From contig CAHJWM010000016.1 in the NCBI GenBank assembly GCA_903642325.1, positions 1 through 64,000 of the forward strand: a DNA stretch of 64,000 nucleotides, in the 5' to 3' direction. Shown here piece after piece: positions 16,443 to 25,353 of this stretch (its first letter is position 1; each line of letters begins with the position of its first letter). The notes beneath the pieces were generated by a model. That model did not search any database, had not been told where the DNA came from, and saw nothing but the letters and a program-made list of their open reading frames with translations. The position numbers were made by a program, and so were the translations under genes. Origin of the DNA: Myxococcales bacterium. GTDB lineage: Bacteria > Myxococcota_A > Polyangia > Polyangiales > Polyangiaceae.

Positions 16443-18410
16443 TCACTTACCGCCAGCCTCTTTCAAAGCGCGGTTGATGAGCTTCTTGAACGCCGCTTCC
16501 GGTTGAGCCCCGCTCACGTAGTAGCCGTTGATCACGAACGCTGGCGTACCGTTGATGCCCGCCTTGTTTCCGACCTCAGCGTCGGCATCGATCTTGGCTT
16601 TGTGCGTGCTGCCGTCGAGCGCCGCCTTGAACTTGTCCATGTCCACTCCCAGGTCTTGGGCGATCTTCTCGAGCTGCGGGCGATCGGTGCGGGCTGCGTC
16701 GTCGCCGTCACCCGCAAACAGCTTGTCGTGAAACGTCCAAAAGGCAGCGGAGCCTTTCTGAGCGAACACTTCTTGTGCGGCTTCCGCGGCCATGGGCGCA
16801 TTCTTGTGAAACGGCAGTGGCATGTGGCGCCACACGATTTTGATCTTGTTTCCGTACTCCTTTTCGATCGCCAAAACCGTGGGCTCGACCCGCTTGCAGA
16901 ATGGGCATTGAAAGTCCGAAAACTCCTGGATCACGACCTTGGCGTTCGCGCCGCCCTTGACCGGGTCGCTGGCATCGGGCGCGGCGATGTCCTTTCGCTC
17001 TGGCGGTGGGGGCTCTTTGCCTTCCTTCATGAGCTCATCGTAAACCTTGGCTCGCGAAACTCCGCGGCTCAGAACGGCCTTGGCCTTGGCTAACTGGTCG
17101 TCGATGATCTTCTTGAAGTTCTCGAGCGGTTGCGCTCCGCTCAGGCGCACACCATTGATGAAGAAGTGCGGCGTGCCTCGCGCCTGAAGGTCGCTGGCGA
17201 GGTCGATGCTGGCGTCGAACTTGTCACTGAACTTGTCCGCGTCGATGTCCTTCTTCGCTTCCTCCCAGCTCACTCCCACCTTATCGGCGATGCCTTTCAG
17301 GTCGTCGTCTTCCAGCTTGGGGTTACTGTCGAACAGTTGGTCGTGGGTGTCCCAGAAGCCCTTGTCGCCCTTCTTGAGATAAGCGAGGCGCGCCAGCGTG
17401 GCGGACGGCTTGGCTCGCGGATGGAAGGGCAGGGGATTGTCTTTCCAAACGATGCGCAGATCGTTGCCGTAGGTCTGAACCACGGTCTTCAGCGTGTCTT
17501 CGACGCGCTTGCAGAACGGGCACTGAAAGTCAGAAAAGATGACCATCGTGACGAGTGCATCTTTTGCGCCACGGACTGGATCGTCATCCAGAACGTTGAC
17601 CTTCCATACGCTCTTGTCTTCCTCTTCCGTGTCTGCGGGTTTCGCGGCCGGCGCGGCGGCGGCGGGCGCCGCGGCTTGATTCTTGTTGGTCAGCGACACG
17701 TACACGTCGGCCGGCTTCTGGCCGCCCGCGATCATCTTCGTGGCCTCGGCGAGCTGAGCGTCGATCACTTCCTTGAATTTATCGAAGGGTTGAGCGCCGC
17801 TGACCGTCACGCCGTTGATGCGAAATGCCGGCGTGCCATTGGCGCCGATCTTGTTCGCCAGCGCCATGTCGTCGTCGATCTTCGCCGAGTACTTTTTGGA
17901 GTCGAGCGCTTCCTTGAACTTCGTCTTGTCCACGCCGGCCTCAGTGGCCCACTTCTCGTAGTTCTCTGGACTCAGCGTTTGCTGATTGGCAAATGCGGTG
18001 TCGTGGAATTTCCAGAAGGCGTCGTTGCCCTTGAGGCCGAACACGGCCATCGCTGCCTCGGCGGCGGGGCGCGCGTTGGGGTGGAACGGCAGCGGGTTGT
18101 TCTTCCAAACCATGCGTACCTTGGTCGGCCCGTATGTGTCGCGGACCTGCTTCAGCGTGGGCTCCACGCGGCTGCAGAACGGGCATTGAAAGTCGCTCAC
18201 GGCGACGATCGTCACCGGCGCATTCGCATTGCCCCACTGCGGGTCTTTCGCGCTCACCGGAACGCTGGCGCTACTCTGGTCGGGAATGCTGCTGGCACTC
18301 CCGGATTCGGCCTGAATGTCGGAGCCCTTGCCTTTGTCGAGGCCCCACATCAGGAACATGCCGGCTAAAAAGCTCATCAAGAAGCCGACGATTGCGGTTC
18401 CCTTATTCAT
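16443..18410 (-). CDS. Membrane-anchored protein with three DsbA-like thioredoxin domains
   Basis: 655 aa from the ATG at 18408-18410 (GAGAGA just upstream); a longer frame to 18539 exists but adds no signal character. Residues 5-24 are an uncleaved membrane anchor. Three homologous DsbA-like domains follow. Each has an FQCPFC active site (Cys pairs at 76/79, 297/300 and 502/505), an NPLPFH or MPLPFH segment, a cis-Pro region (GTPAFRING, GTPHFFING, GTPAFVING) and a SGAQP motif. Pro/Ala/Glu-rich linkers join them. Single-domain relatives oxidise or shuffle disulphides in exported proteins; all three sites look intact. Three on one anchor is unusual. It may process proteins with many cysteines. 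Confidence 0.9.
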   Translation of the reverse strand: MNKGTAIVGFLMSFLAGMFLMWGLDKGKGSDIQAESGSASSIPDQSSASVPVSAKDPQWGNANAPVTIVAVSDFQCPFCSRVEPTLKQVRDTYGPTKVRMVWKNNPLPFHPNARPAAEAAMAVFGLKGNDAFWKFHDTAFANQQTLSPENYEKWATEAGVDKTKFKEALDSKKYSAKIDDDMALANKIGANGTPAFRINGVTVSGAQPFDKFKEVIDAQLAEATKMIAGGQKPADVYVSLTNKNQAAAPAAAAPAAKPADTEEEDKSVWKVNVLDDDPVRGAKDALVTMVIFSDFQCPFCKRVEDTLKTVVQTYGNDLRIVWKDNPLPFHPRAKPSATLARLAYLKKGDKGFWDTHDQLFDSNPKLEDDDLKGIADKVGVSWEEAKKDIDADKFSDKFDASIDLASDLQARGTPHFFINGVRLSGAQPLENFKKIIDDQLAKAKAVLSRGVSRAKVYDELMKEGKEPPPPERKDIAAPDASDPVKGGANAKVVIQEFSDFQCPFCKRVEPTVLAIEKEYGNKIKIVWRHMPLPFHKNAPMAAEAAQEVFAQKGSAAFWTFHDKLFAGDGDDAARTDRPQLEKIAQDLGVDMDKFKAALDGSTHKAKIDADAEVGNKAGINGTPAFVINGYYVSGAQPEAAFKKLINRALKEAGGK

Positions 18411-18577
18411 ATCTCTCTCCCAAAGCTCGGAGTTGCGGAAGGCCGCGTGCCGAGCGTGCCTGTGACGAATGAAATTGCAGAACGAAAACTGACGACTGAC
18501 CCAGCCCTCGCGTGGGCCAAGTGAAACGAGCGCGTGCACGTCTCTCGATGCGCGCCGGCTGCTCGAAATGGCGGAGC

Positions 18578-18991
18578 TCAGACTCGCGGTGGGCGTTCGA
18601 TGGAGAGCGCGAAGCCGGTTGCCGCTAGATCCCGATCAAACGCCGCGGCCGAAAGCCGAGTCGACGCGGGGCCCGCGCCGAAGCGTGGCAGCAGCGGCAG
18701 GGCGCGCACTGGCAGCTCGCTGAGGGTCACATCACTTGGTGCTTCAGGCTTCGGGGCGCCGGCGGCGCGCGCTGGCGTCGCGTCGTCGGCGCACGGGCTA
18801 CCGTCGGTAACCGCATCCGTGCTGGTCGGCGTGCCGATCAGCGGCGCCGCAACCGTCTGCGCGTGCATGCCGCACATGGGTACCGCGGCAAGCGCGTTCG
18901 GCGCCCAACCTAGCGACAGCACGAACGCCGTCAGCGCGCAGAGCCGCGCCAACCAAACGTCCTGTGAGCGTGTCGCCGAAAGCGTCGTCAT
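18578..18991 (-). CDS. Small exported hypothetical protein
   Basis: 137 aa. A signal peptide is clear: basic start, hydrophobic LARLCALTAFVLSLGWAP and a likely cleavage after ALA near residue 35. The mature part has a short Cys-containing motif (VPMCGMHAQ), another Cys near SPCADD and a Pro/Ala-rich remainder with no recognised domain. It lies upstream of the triple-DsbA gene on the same strand, 167 nt away. Its two cysteines make it a possible client, but that is speculation. Confidence 0.5.
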   Translation of the reverse strand: MTTLSATRSQDVWLARLCALTAFVLSLGWAPNALAAVPMCGMHAQTVAAPLIGTPTSTDAVTDGSPCADDATPARAAGAPKPEAPSDVTLSELPVRALPLLPRFGAGPASTRLSAAAFDRDLAATGFALSIERPPRV

Positions 18992-19135
18992 TGCATCGCC
19001 GAGTCCGAAGCGCCGGGCAGTCTACCCGCACGCTCCCGCCGCACAACCGGCGGCGGCGCGTGCTCATTCCAAGCGCGCAGGGGTTTCGGATGTCAGTTTC
19101 TTGCCTACATCAGATCACATAGGCACAGTGGGAGT

Positions 19136-21907
19136 ATGGACGGCCCTGGAACCGCGGTTAAGCTAGCGACATCGCAAGAGAATTTGCTTGGCGATCAGGA
19201 TGCGCTGCCGCGCCGCTTCGAGCGCTATACGCTCCTCAAGCGGATTGCGCGGGGTGGAATGGGGGAAGTGTTCCTGGCTACCGCGGGCGGCATCGAAGGC
19301 GCAGAACGCCCGTGCGTGGTGAAGGCCATCCGCCGTGAGCACGAGGCTGACCGCTCATTTTTAGCGCGCTTCTTGGATGAGGCACGCATTCAAGCGCAGC
19401 TCCAGCATCCGGGCGTAGCCCAGGTTTTGGAAGCGACCAACGATGCCACGAGCAAGCCCTACGTGGTCGTCGAGTTCATCGAAGGCCGGAACTTGGGCGA
19501 TGTGCGAGCCCGCGCGGGACAGCTCGGTCTACGCATGGGCTGGTTCGAGTCGATCGCCGTGAGCATCGTGCTGGCCGACGCGCTGGCTCACGTGCACGAG
19601 CGCCTGGACGCGAGCGGCAAGCCGCTCGACATCGTACACCGCGACCTCAGCCCACAGAACGTGATGGTGAGCTACGCGGGCGACGTCAAATTGATCGACT
19701 TCGGTACGGCGCGCGGGTTGAACCGCCGCTGTCAAACGATCGCCGGCATCGTGTTTGCGAAGCCGGGCTACGTTGCCCCCGAGGTCGCCAACAACACCCC
19801 GGGCGGCGTGCCTGCCGACCTGTACGCGCTCGGCATCATGCTCTGGGAGATGCTTGCCGGCCGTCGCTTCCTGTCCGGCGACGCGTCCGCGCACATGGCC
19901 GCCGTGGCCGCGGGCAAGCGCAATCCAACGCCGCTTGCGCCGCTGATCGGCGCGCCGGCCGAGCTCGACGTCGTGATAGCCAAGCTCACCGCGGTGAAGC
20001 TCGAAGACCGTTATGGCTCGGCCCGCCACGCCATGAACGACCTCGTGCGCCTGCTGCAACGCGCGCCGAGCATGGCCGATGGCGACCGCAGCGTGCGCGG
20101 GCGCATCGCGCAGCTGATGCAAAAGCTTTACCCCGCGGAGCCGGCTCGCACTCGCTCGGAGTTCGCGCGTTTGATCGCACAGGCCCGCGCCAGCGATGTG
20201 CCCGTGTCCGTCATCCCGCCGTCTCCCCCCACGCCGGCGGTCGAGCTCGATCCGACGCTTCTGTCGGGGACGCGTTATCGATTGCTGCGCGTTCTGGGCC
20301 GCGGCGCGATGGGCGTGGTGCACGAAGCATTGCACCTCGATCTGATGCGTACGGTCGCGCTCAAAGTTCTAGACCCCGAGCGCATGGGCCTGGAGGCGGA
20401 GCGCCGCTTCAAGGTCGAGGCGCGCGCCATCGCTCAGCTGGCGCACGAAAACCTGGTGAAGCTGTTCGAGTTCGGCGTCGCTCGAGACGGGCGCCCGTTT
20501 TACGTGATGGAGCTCTTGGCGGGCGAGTCCTTGGACAAGAAGCTCGAGCGCGAGCGGGGCATGGACTACCGCGAAGCCGTGACCATTGCGGTGCAGGCTT
20601 GTCGAGCCCTGGAGACGGCCCACGCGGCGCACGTCATCCATCGCGACATCAAGCCCGCCAATTTGTTCCTGTGCAACGACGGTACGCTCAAGCTGCTCGA
20701 CTTCGGCGTCGCCAAAGCAGCCTTCAATGTGGAGACCGACGGCGCAGGCCCGGAGCTCGTCGGCACTCCCGAATACATGGCGCCCGAGCAAGCGCGCGGC
20801 CAAGCCGATGAGCGCAGCGATCTATACGCGCTCGGCGTGGTTCTGTTCGAGCTGCTCTCGGGGCGCTTGCCTCACGAGGCGGACAGCCCCGTGCTCTTGC
20901 TCGACGCCAAATTCCGCACCCAACCTCAATCACTCCGAACCCTCATACCCGAAAGAGGAATCCCGAAAATGCTCGATGCAACCGTGTCCCGTGTGCTCAG
21001 CCCGGAGCCTGAACATCGCTATGATACCGCCGGGGAGCTCCGCGCCGCGCTCGAAGCGGCGTTGCAGGAGACCGCGCCGCGGCCGCGCCGGCAGCTGATT
21101 GCGCAGAGCGCAGCGGGGGTGTTGCTTCTAGCGTTGGTTGGCTCGCTGGCAGTTGGCGCCAGTAATCCTCGATTGCGAGAGCGGGCCGTGGCGGCGGTCG
21201 CGCCCATGCTGGAAAAGGGCGAGGAATGGCAAGCGCACCTGGTTGCGCGTTTGCGAGCAGCGCACGCTTCGAGCGCGGCGCTGGCGCCGGTCGCACCGCT
21301 CGCGCCACCAGCTCCCCCCGCGGCCATCGTCGCCAAGCTCGACGCGGCGGAGCTCAAGCTCGCGCCGACCGCCGCCCTGGCCGCGCCCGTCACCCTGGCC
21401 GCGCCCGTCGCACTGACCACTACCGCCGACGATGACGGCGAAGTCGAAGACGACTTGTCCGCGAGCACGGGCAACCCCGCAGAAGCAGAGCTCACGTCTA
21501 CGAGCGCGCCCGCGGCTACGGCCGAGCCAAGCACGCTCGGCGCGACCGCGATTGCAGAAGCAGACAAGCTGCGTTCCGCGGGCAACAAGTTGAAGGCGCT
21601 GAACGTCCTCCGCGCGGCCGCGAAAAAATCGCCCCGCGACGCCAAGGTGCTCGAGGAGCTAGCTCGCATGGCCGAGCAAAATCGCGCCTGGGGTGAAGCG
21701 GTGCGCAGCGAGCGGCGCGTCGTCGCCCTGGACGGCAGCACGAATTCGAAGCTCGAGCTCGCGCGTCTCGAGCGCAAAACGGGGCACCGCGGCCGCGCGC
21801 TCGAGCTCGTGCGCAACGTATTGAAAGACACACCGGATTCGCCGGATGCTCGCGCCATGCTCGCTCAACTCGGCGGCAGCGAGCAGCTCGCCCTGCGAAG
21901 TAAGTAA
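19136..21907 (+). CDS. Protein with two Ser/Thr kinase domains in tandem, transmembrane
   Basis: 923 aa. Kinase 1 (about 30-320) has ARGGMGEVF, VVKAIRRE, HRDLSPQN with His168, LIDFGTAR and GYVAPEV. Kinase 2 (about 385-650) has GRGAMGVVHE, VALKVL, HRDIKPAN with His502, LLDFGVAK and EYMAPEQ. Both keep the Lys, HRD and DFG residues, so both could be active. Kinase 1 uses HRDLSPQN, a common myxobacterial variant. A transmembrane helix at about 660-680 leads to an Ala/Pro-rich region and a TPR-like helical end (about 800-915). Two kinases on one cytoplasmic side could phosphorylate each other. No operon partner is obvious. Confidence 0.93.
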   Translation: MDGPGTAVKLATSQENLLGDQDALPRRFERYTLLKRIARGGMGEVFLATAGGIEGAERPCVVKAIRREHEADRSFLARFLDEARIQAQLQHPGVAQVLEATNDATSKPYVVVEFIEGRNLGDVRARAGQLGLRMGWFESIAVSIVLADALAHVHERLDASGKPLDIVHRDLSPQNVMVSYAGDVKLIDFGTARGLNRRCQTIAGIVFAKPGYVAPEVANNTPGGVPADLYALGIMLWEMLAGRRFLSGDASAHMAAVAAGKRNPTPLAPLIGAPAELDVVIAKLTAVKLEDRYGSARHAMNDLVRLLQRAPSMADGDRSVRGRIAQLMQKLYPAEPARTRSEFARLIAQARASDVPVSVIPPSPPTPAVELDPTLLSGTRYRLLRVLGRGAMGVVHEALHLDLMRTVALKVLDPERMGLEAERRFKVEARAIAQLAHENLVKLFEFGVARDGRPFYVMELLAGESLDKKLERERGMDYREAVTIAVQACRALETAHAAHVIHRDIKPANLFLCNDGTLKLLDFGVAKAAFNVETDGAGPELVGTPEYMAPEQARGQADERSDLYALGVVLFELLSGRLPHEADSPVLLLDAKFRTQPQSLRTLIPERGIPKMLDATVSRVLSPEPEHRYDTAGELRAALEAALQETAPRPRRQLIAQSAAGVLLLALVGSLAVGASNPRLRERAVAAVAPMLEKGEEWQAHLVARLRAAHASSAALAPVAPLAPPAPPAAIVAKLDAAELKLAPTAALAAPVTLAAPVALTTTADDDGEVEDDLSASTGNPAEAELTSTSAPAATAEPSTLGATAIAEADKLRSAGNKLKALNVLRAAAKKSPRDAKVLEELARMAEQNRAWGEAVRSERRVVALDGSTNSKLELARLERKTGHRGRALELVRNVLKDTPDSPDARAMLAQLGGSEQLALRSK

Positions 21908-22208
21908 CGATTTGGGCCTGACTCACGCGCGCTAGCTCCGAGAGTCTAACGCGCGCGAGCATTACTCACCAGGCCGCGGATTTCGCGTCACCCTTCTTGA
22001 AGAATCTGTCGATGGTCACGCGTCGCGAGGCTTTCGTCCAAGCCTTCGGCGTCGCGTGTGCACGGGCAAGAAGCCGCCCTTCGGCCGCCGGAGGCTGCGC
22101 GCGACTCCGCCGGCTTCGGTGACCATCCAAAACCTCGCCCCATCACATCCCTGTCGGGGAACCGGTTGTGGTGCTAGAACCGCGCCGGACTCGGATTCCG
22201 ACACGTAA
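21908..22208. other. Intergenic region before the MATE gene
   Basis: 301 bases. Imperfect inverted GC-rich repeats near 21927-21961 (acgcgcgctagc and taacgcgcgcgagc) may end the kinase transcript. No gene or clear promoter seen. Confidence 0.35.
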
Positions 22209-23648
22209 ATGGCTCTCCCCTCGACTGTTAGCGCCAAAGCGCTGGTCACCACCGGTTCGCCCGTGCGCGTGATCCTGAAGTTGGCGCTGCCCACCGTGTT
22301 CGCCATGCTCACGCAGAGCGCGGTCAATGAAGTCGACATCATCTTTTTTTCGCGCCTGCCTTGTCCGGAGTCTTCGACGGCGCAGGCGGCGCTGCTGCCC
22401 TCGCTGATCCTGCTCTGGATGTTCGGCGGCTCGCTAAGCGCTATTTCTGTCGGCACGCAGGCGATTTGCGCGCGGCGCTTCGCGGAGGGGAAATCCGTCG
22501 ACGCCGGCGGGGTGCTCGTCAATTCATGGGTCTGCTCGCTTTTGGCCGGCATCCTGTTTACGGTCGTGGGCTACCTGGTCATGCCCCTCGCGCTGAACGC
22601 GCTGATCCGGGTGCCAGAAGTACGCGTGGCCGCGCTCGGCTATCTAAAGTGGCGCCTGCTCGGCATCACATCCATGGCCGCCACCTTTTCCTTCAAAGCA
22701 TTCTTCGACGGAATAGGCAAAACGCACGTGCACATGGTCGCCTCCGTGGTCATGAACGTGATCAATGTGTTCCTGTGCGTGGCGCTCATTTTTGGGCGCT
22801 TTGGCGCGCCGCGCATGGGCATGACGGGGGCGGGCCTGGCGGGCGCGGCCTCGTCGTGGGTCGGCTTCGCGATCATGGTCGCGTGGGCCGCCCTCCCTCA
22901 CTACACGAAGCACTTCAGGCCATTCGACGTGACCCGGGTCGTGAAGGGCTTGATGACGGATATTCTGAGGTTGTCCGTGCCGAGCGCGGTCGCCACCGTC
23001 GCCGTCATGAGCGGCTTTGCGTTGTTCTCCGGCATCGTCAGTCACCTGGACAGTGTCTCGCATGCCGCCGTGCTCGACAGCGCTTGCCCCGGCGGCCACG
23101 CTGAAGCCGTGAATGGCGCGGCCACGGCTTTGATCGTGGGCATCCTCAAGCTCACGTTCACCGCCTGCCTCGCCTTTGGCACGTCGACCGCAACCCTCGT
23201 CAGTCAATCGCTCGGCGCCGGGAAACCGGAGAAGGCCAACGAGTTCGGTTGGGTATCGGTTCGACTGGGGCTCGTGATCTTCGGCGTTGTAGGCCTGCTC
23301 GAGGGGGTGCTCTTGACGAAACCGCTCTTGCACTTCGTGACGCAAAGCCCCGCCGTGTACCAAACCGCGCTCGTGCCCATGCGCATGATGGGCCTATGCA
23401 CACCGCTCATTGCGGTCGGAATGATCCTCACGCAGGCGCTCTTTGGCGCCGGCAACACGCGCTTCGTCATGCTGGTAGAGCTCGTGCTGCACTTTTTCTG
23501 CCTGGTGCCGCTGGCCTGGGTCTTCGGTATCACCTTGAATTTGGGTTTGCCCGGCATCTGGGCCTCGGCGGCCATCTACGTCCTCTTGCTCACCAGTGCC
23601 ATGGTCTGGAAGTTTCGCCGGGGCGACTGGCAGACGATAGCAATTTGA
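22209..23648 (+). CDS. MATE family efflux transporter
   Basis: 479 aa with about twelve hydrophobic segments in two homologous halves. Family features include the opening VILKLALPTVFAMLTQSAVN, a late SLGAGKPEKANEFG loop after TATLVSQ (the half-repeat hallmark), and ALFGAGNTRFVM. MATE proteins export cationic or other small molecules from the cytoplasm in exchange for Na+ or H+. Substrate cannot be read from sequence. The central loop carries an unusual Cys-containing insert (DSACPGGHAEAV, near residue 295). The gene converges with the next one, only 31 nt apart. Confidence 0.88.
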   Translation: MALPSTVSAKALVTTGSPVRVILKLALPTVFAMLTQSAVNEVDIIFFSRLPCPESSTAQAALLPSLILLWMFGGSLSAISVGTQAICARRFAEGKSVDAGGVLVNSWVCSLLAGILFTVVGYLVMPLALNALIRVPEVRVAALGYLKWRLLGITSMAATFSFKAFFDGIGKTHVHMVASVVMNVINVFLCVALIFGRFGAPRMGMTGAGLAGAASSWVGFAIMVAWAALPHYTKHFRPFDVTRVVKGLMTDILRLSVPSAVATVAVMSGFALFSGIVSHLDSVSHAAVLDSACPGGHAEAVNGAATALIVGILKLTFTACLAFGTSTATLVSQSLGAGKPEKANEFGWVSVRLGLVIFGVVGLLEGVLLTKPLLHFVTQSPAVYQTALVPMRMMGLCTPLIAVGMILTQALFGAGNTRFVMLVELVLHFFCLVPLAWVFGITLNLGLPGIWASAAIYVLLLTSAMVWKFRRGDWQTIAI

Positions 23649-23679
23649 CTCGAGCGCCCTCGCGTTGCGGAGCTACGCC

Positions 23680-24378
23680 TCAGTCGACCAGCGAACGGTA
23701 TTCTTCCGTCAGCATGAAGTCTTTGCCGAGGTTCGTGGCGCGCTCGCGCGCATAGTAGTCGCGAAATCGAAACTCGGCGCTTGCCTGACGCAGCAGGCCG
23801 CCTGCCAATGCATGCGCGTCCGCATCGCCTTGTACTGTGCTGACGGCGCCCGCGCGTTGATCGATCGCGATGCGAGTGGCAACGAACGCGTCGCTGATGG
23901 GCTGGGGCTGCGGGGCGTGCGAGAGGGCGATCACCGAAAGCAACTGTTGTTTGCTGCCGAACGTGAACCACAGGTTACGCGGGGGCGCGTAGGCTGTCTC
24001 ACCGCCGAGCGCGGAGCTCGGTACGCCATTGCAAGTCAGATCCGAATAGCCCTTGTCGGCGGCGCAGGTGATACCTTGCTTGCCGAGCTGTGCGATGACG
24101 TCGGCGCGCGTCGTACGATCGAGCTGGAAGCCGAGCGCGGGCCGGCTCGCGGCCCGCTGTGGGCCGCGATGATTCGCGGCAAAGTCAGAAGCGGCGCGCT
24201 CTCGCTGAGCCGGGCTCAGCGGTTTGTCATAGCCGAACGGGCAACCGCCGTGAGCCATCCGGGTCACGGCCTCCAGCACCGGGCGGCCCGCCGAGGTGTG
24301 CCCCAAGCCAACCAAAGTCACGGCGAGCGTGGTTGTACCAAGGCCCATCGCCAAAGCTCGAGCGAGAGCGCGTTTCAT
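23680..24378 (-). CDS. Exported protein of unknown function, coupled to the globin lipoprotein
   Basis: 232 aa. An N-terminal signal or anchor (LAMGLGTTTLAVTLVGLG) precedes a GGCPFGYDKP motif near residue 45. The rest reads as a mixed alpha/beta domain with three cysteines in all (GGCPFG, GITCAADKG, DLTCNG). The last two might form a disulphide. The start ATG (24376-24378) overlaps the upstream stop (TAATG), so translation is coupled to the globin gene and the products probably work in the same place. I do not recognise the family. Secreted or membrane-tethered. Confidence 0.65.
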   Translation of the reverse strand: MKRALARALAMGLGTTTLAVTLVGLGHTSAGRPVLEAVTRMAHGGCPFGYDKPLSPAQRERAASDFAANHRGPQRAASRPALGFQLDRTTRADVIAQLGKQGITCAADKGYSDLTCNGVPSSALGGETAYAPPRNLWFTFGSKQQLLSVIALSHAPQPQPISDAFVATRIAIDQRAGAVSTVQGDADAHALAGGLLRQASAEFRFRDYYARERATNLGKDFMLTEEYRSLVD

Positions 24379-24947
24379 TACTTGCCTACGATCGAGGCCA
24401 CGAAGGTTGGGTCTACGACTACGGGCGCGAAACAGCTCGTCACGTCGCCACTGGGTACGCCGCTGCTGGTCAGCGCAGGCACGATGATGCTGCTCACGAA
24501 GTAGTTGTATTGGTCGGCTGTGATTGCGAGGCCCACGTGGGCGGCTGTCATGTCCTGCAAACCCGAGTACGTCTTGCCGTCCGTATACATGATGCTGGTG
24601 GGGCCGCCGTAGGCGTACACCAGAAACGCAGCCAGCTTGCCCTCGAACGTCGCCGCATCGTCTGCGGTCGAAGGCGGCTTTCCCGACCCGATTTTCGTAA
24701 ACGAATCACCGAGCTTCGCCGTGCCATTGGCCTTGAGATCCGCGAACACGTTCGCAATAATCGCTTTGTTAACGGCCACGAAGCCAGCCGCCTGGTAGGT
24801 GTCCCACGCGTCCTTGCCACTGCTCGTGCACTTCAGCGCAGCGCCTGGGCCTTTACTTACGTTTTCGCCGTTCTTGTTGTCGGAATCGCTGCCGCAGCCC
24901 TGCAATGCCGCGAGCACGAGGCCCGCCGCCATCATATTCTTGATCAT
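24378..24947 (-). CDS. Lipoprotein with a truncated-hemoglobin (group 1) like domain
   Basis: 189 aa from the ATG at 24945-24947 (GGGACG upstream); a longer frame to 24998 would spoil the signal peptide. Lipobox LQGC with Cys18, then a Ser/Asn/Lys linker. Residues about 50-175 fit the 2-on-2 globin pattern: FEGKLAAFLVYAYGGP, then SGLQDMTAAHVGLAITADQY with the probable proximal His137, then FVSSIIVPALTSSGVPSGDV. The Tyr often seen at position B10 is not present. Two cysteines (Cys40 and one near 168) could form a disulphide. Truncated globins bind O2 or NO in the cytoplasm; a lipid-anchored one is unusual. Its coupled neighbour may share its role. Confidence 0.7.
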   Translation of the reverse strand: MIKNMMAAGLVLAALQGCGSDSDNKNGENVSKGPGAALKCTSSGKDAWDTYQAAGFVAVNKAIIANVFADLKANGTAKLGDSFTKIGSGKPPSTADDAATFEGKLAAFLVYAYGGPTSIMYTDGKTYSGLQDMTAAHVGLAITADQYNYFVSSIIVPALTSSGVPSGDVTSCFAPVVVDPTFVASIVGK

Positions 24948-25296
24948 GAACCGTCCCTTTCGGAGACTTTCGGCGCCGAAGAGGATGTCGACTGCCACTG
25001 TGAGCTACGAGCAGGGCAAGCAAGCGGATCTGGCACGGCCTCACTTTGCGCGATTTCTAGCGGCCGAACGTCCGGCGTCCTGTTGTGACTTAGCTCGCGT
25101 GCTCGCTTGCGCTCGCGACGCTCGAATGTCTCGTTGGACCTGATGAGCATTCGAGCGGCGCCGCATCGAGGGCACGCGCTGCCCGTGTCGAAGTCAGGGT
25201 GGGATCGGTCGGAGTGCGCTAGTCCCGTGCGAATCCGCCGGCCGGAGCCACGATGAAACGCGTAGAAGGCCGCTTACAGCGTTTCCGGTGAGCTGC
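24948..25296. other. Upstream region of the globin operon
   Basis: About 350 bases between the globin start and a terminator at 25297. No gene stands out; the promoter of the globin operon should lie here, but no consensus is convincing by eye. Confidence 0.4.
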
Positions 25297-25326
25297 AAAA
25301 AAGGCGAGGTTCGTTGACCTCGCCTT
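25297..25326 (-). terminator. Rho-independent terminator of the lipoprotein gene
   Basis: On the minus strand GGCGAGGT and ACCTCGCC form an 8-bp stem (25317-25324 with 25303-25310), with a 6-nt loop and a run of six T at 25297-25302. It lies 27 bases after the stop of the gene at 25354. Confidence 0.9.
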
Positions 25327-25353
25327 CTGCTCGTCGAGTGAGCGATCAGCCGA

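Noticed and set aside
17130-18368. 412-codon plus frame over the triple-DsbA gene
   Set aside because: No domain and Leu/Val/Arg-rich; shadow of a clearly coding frame.
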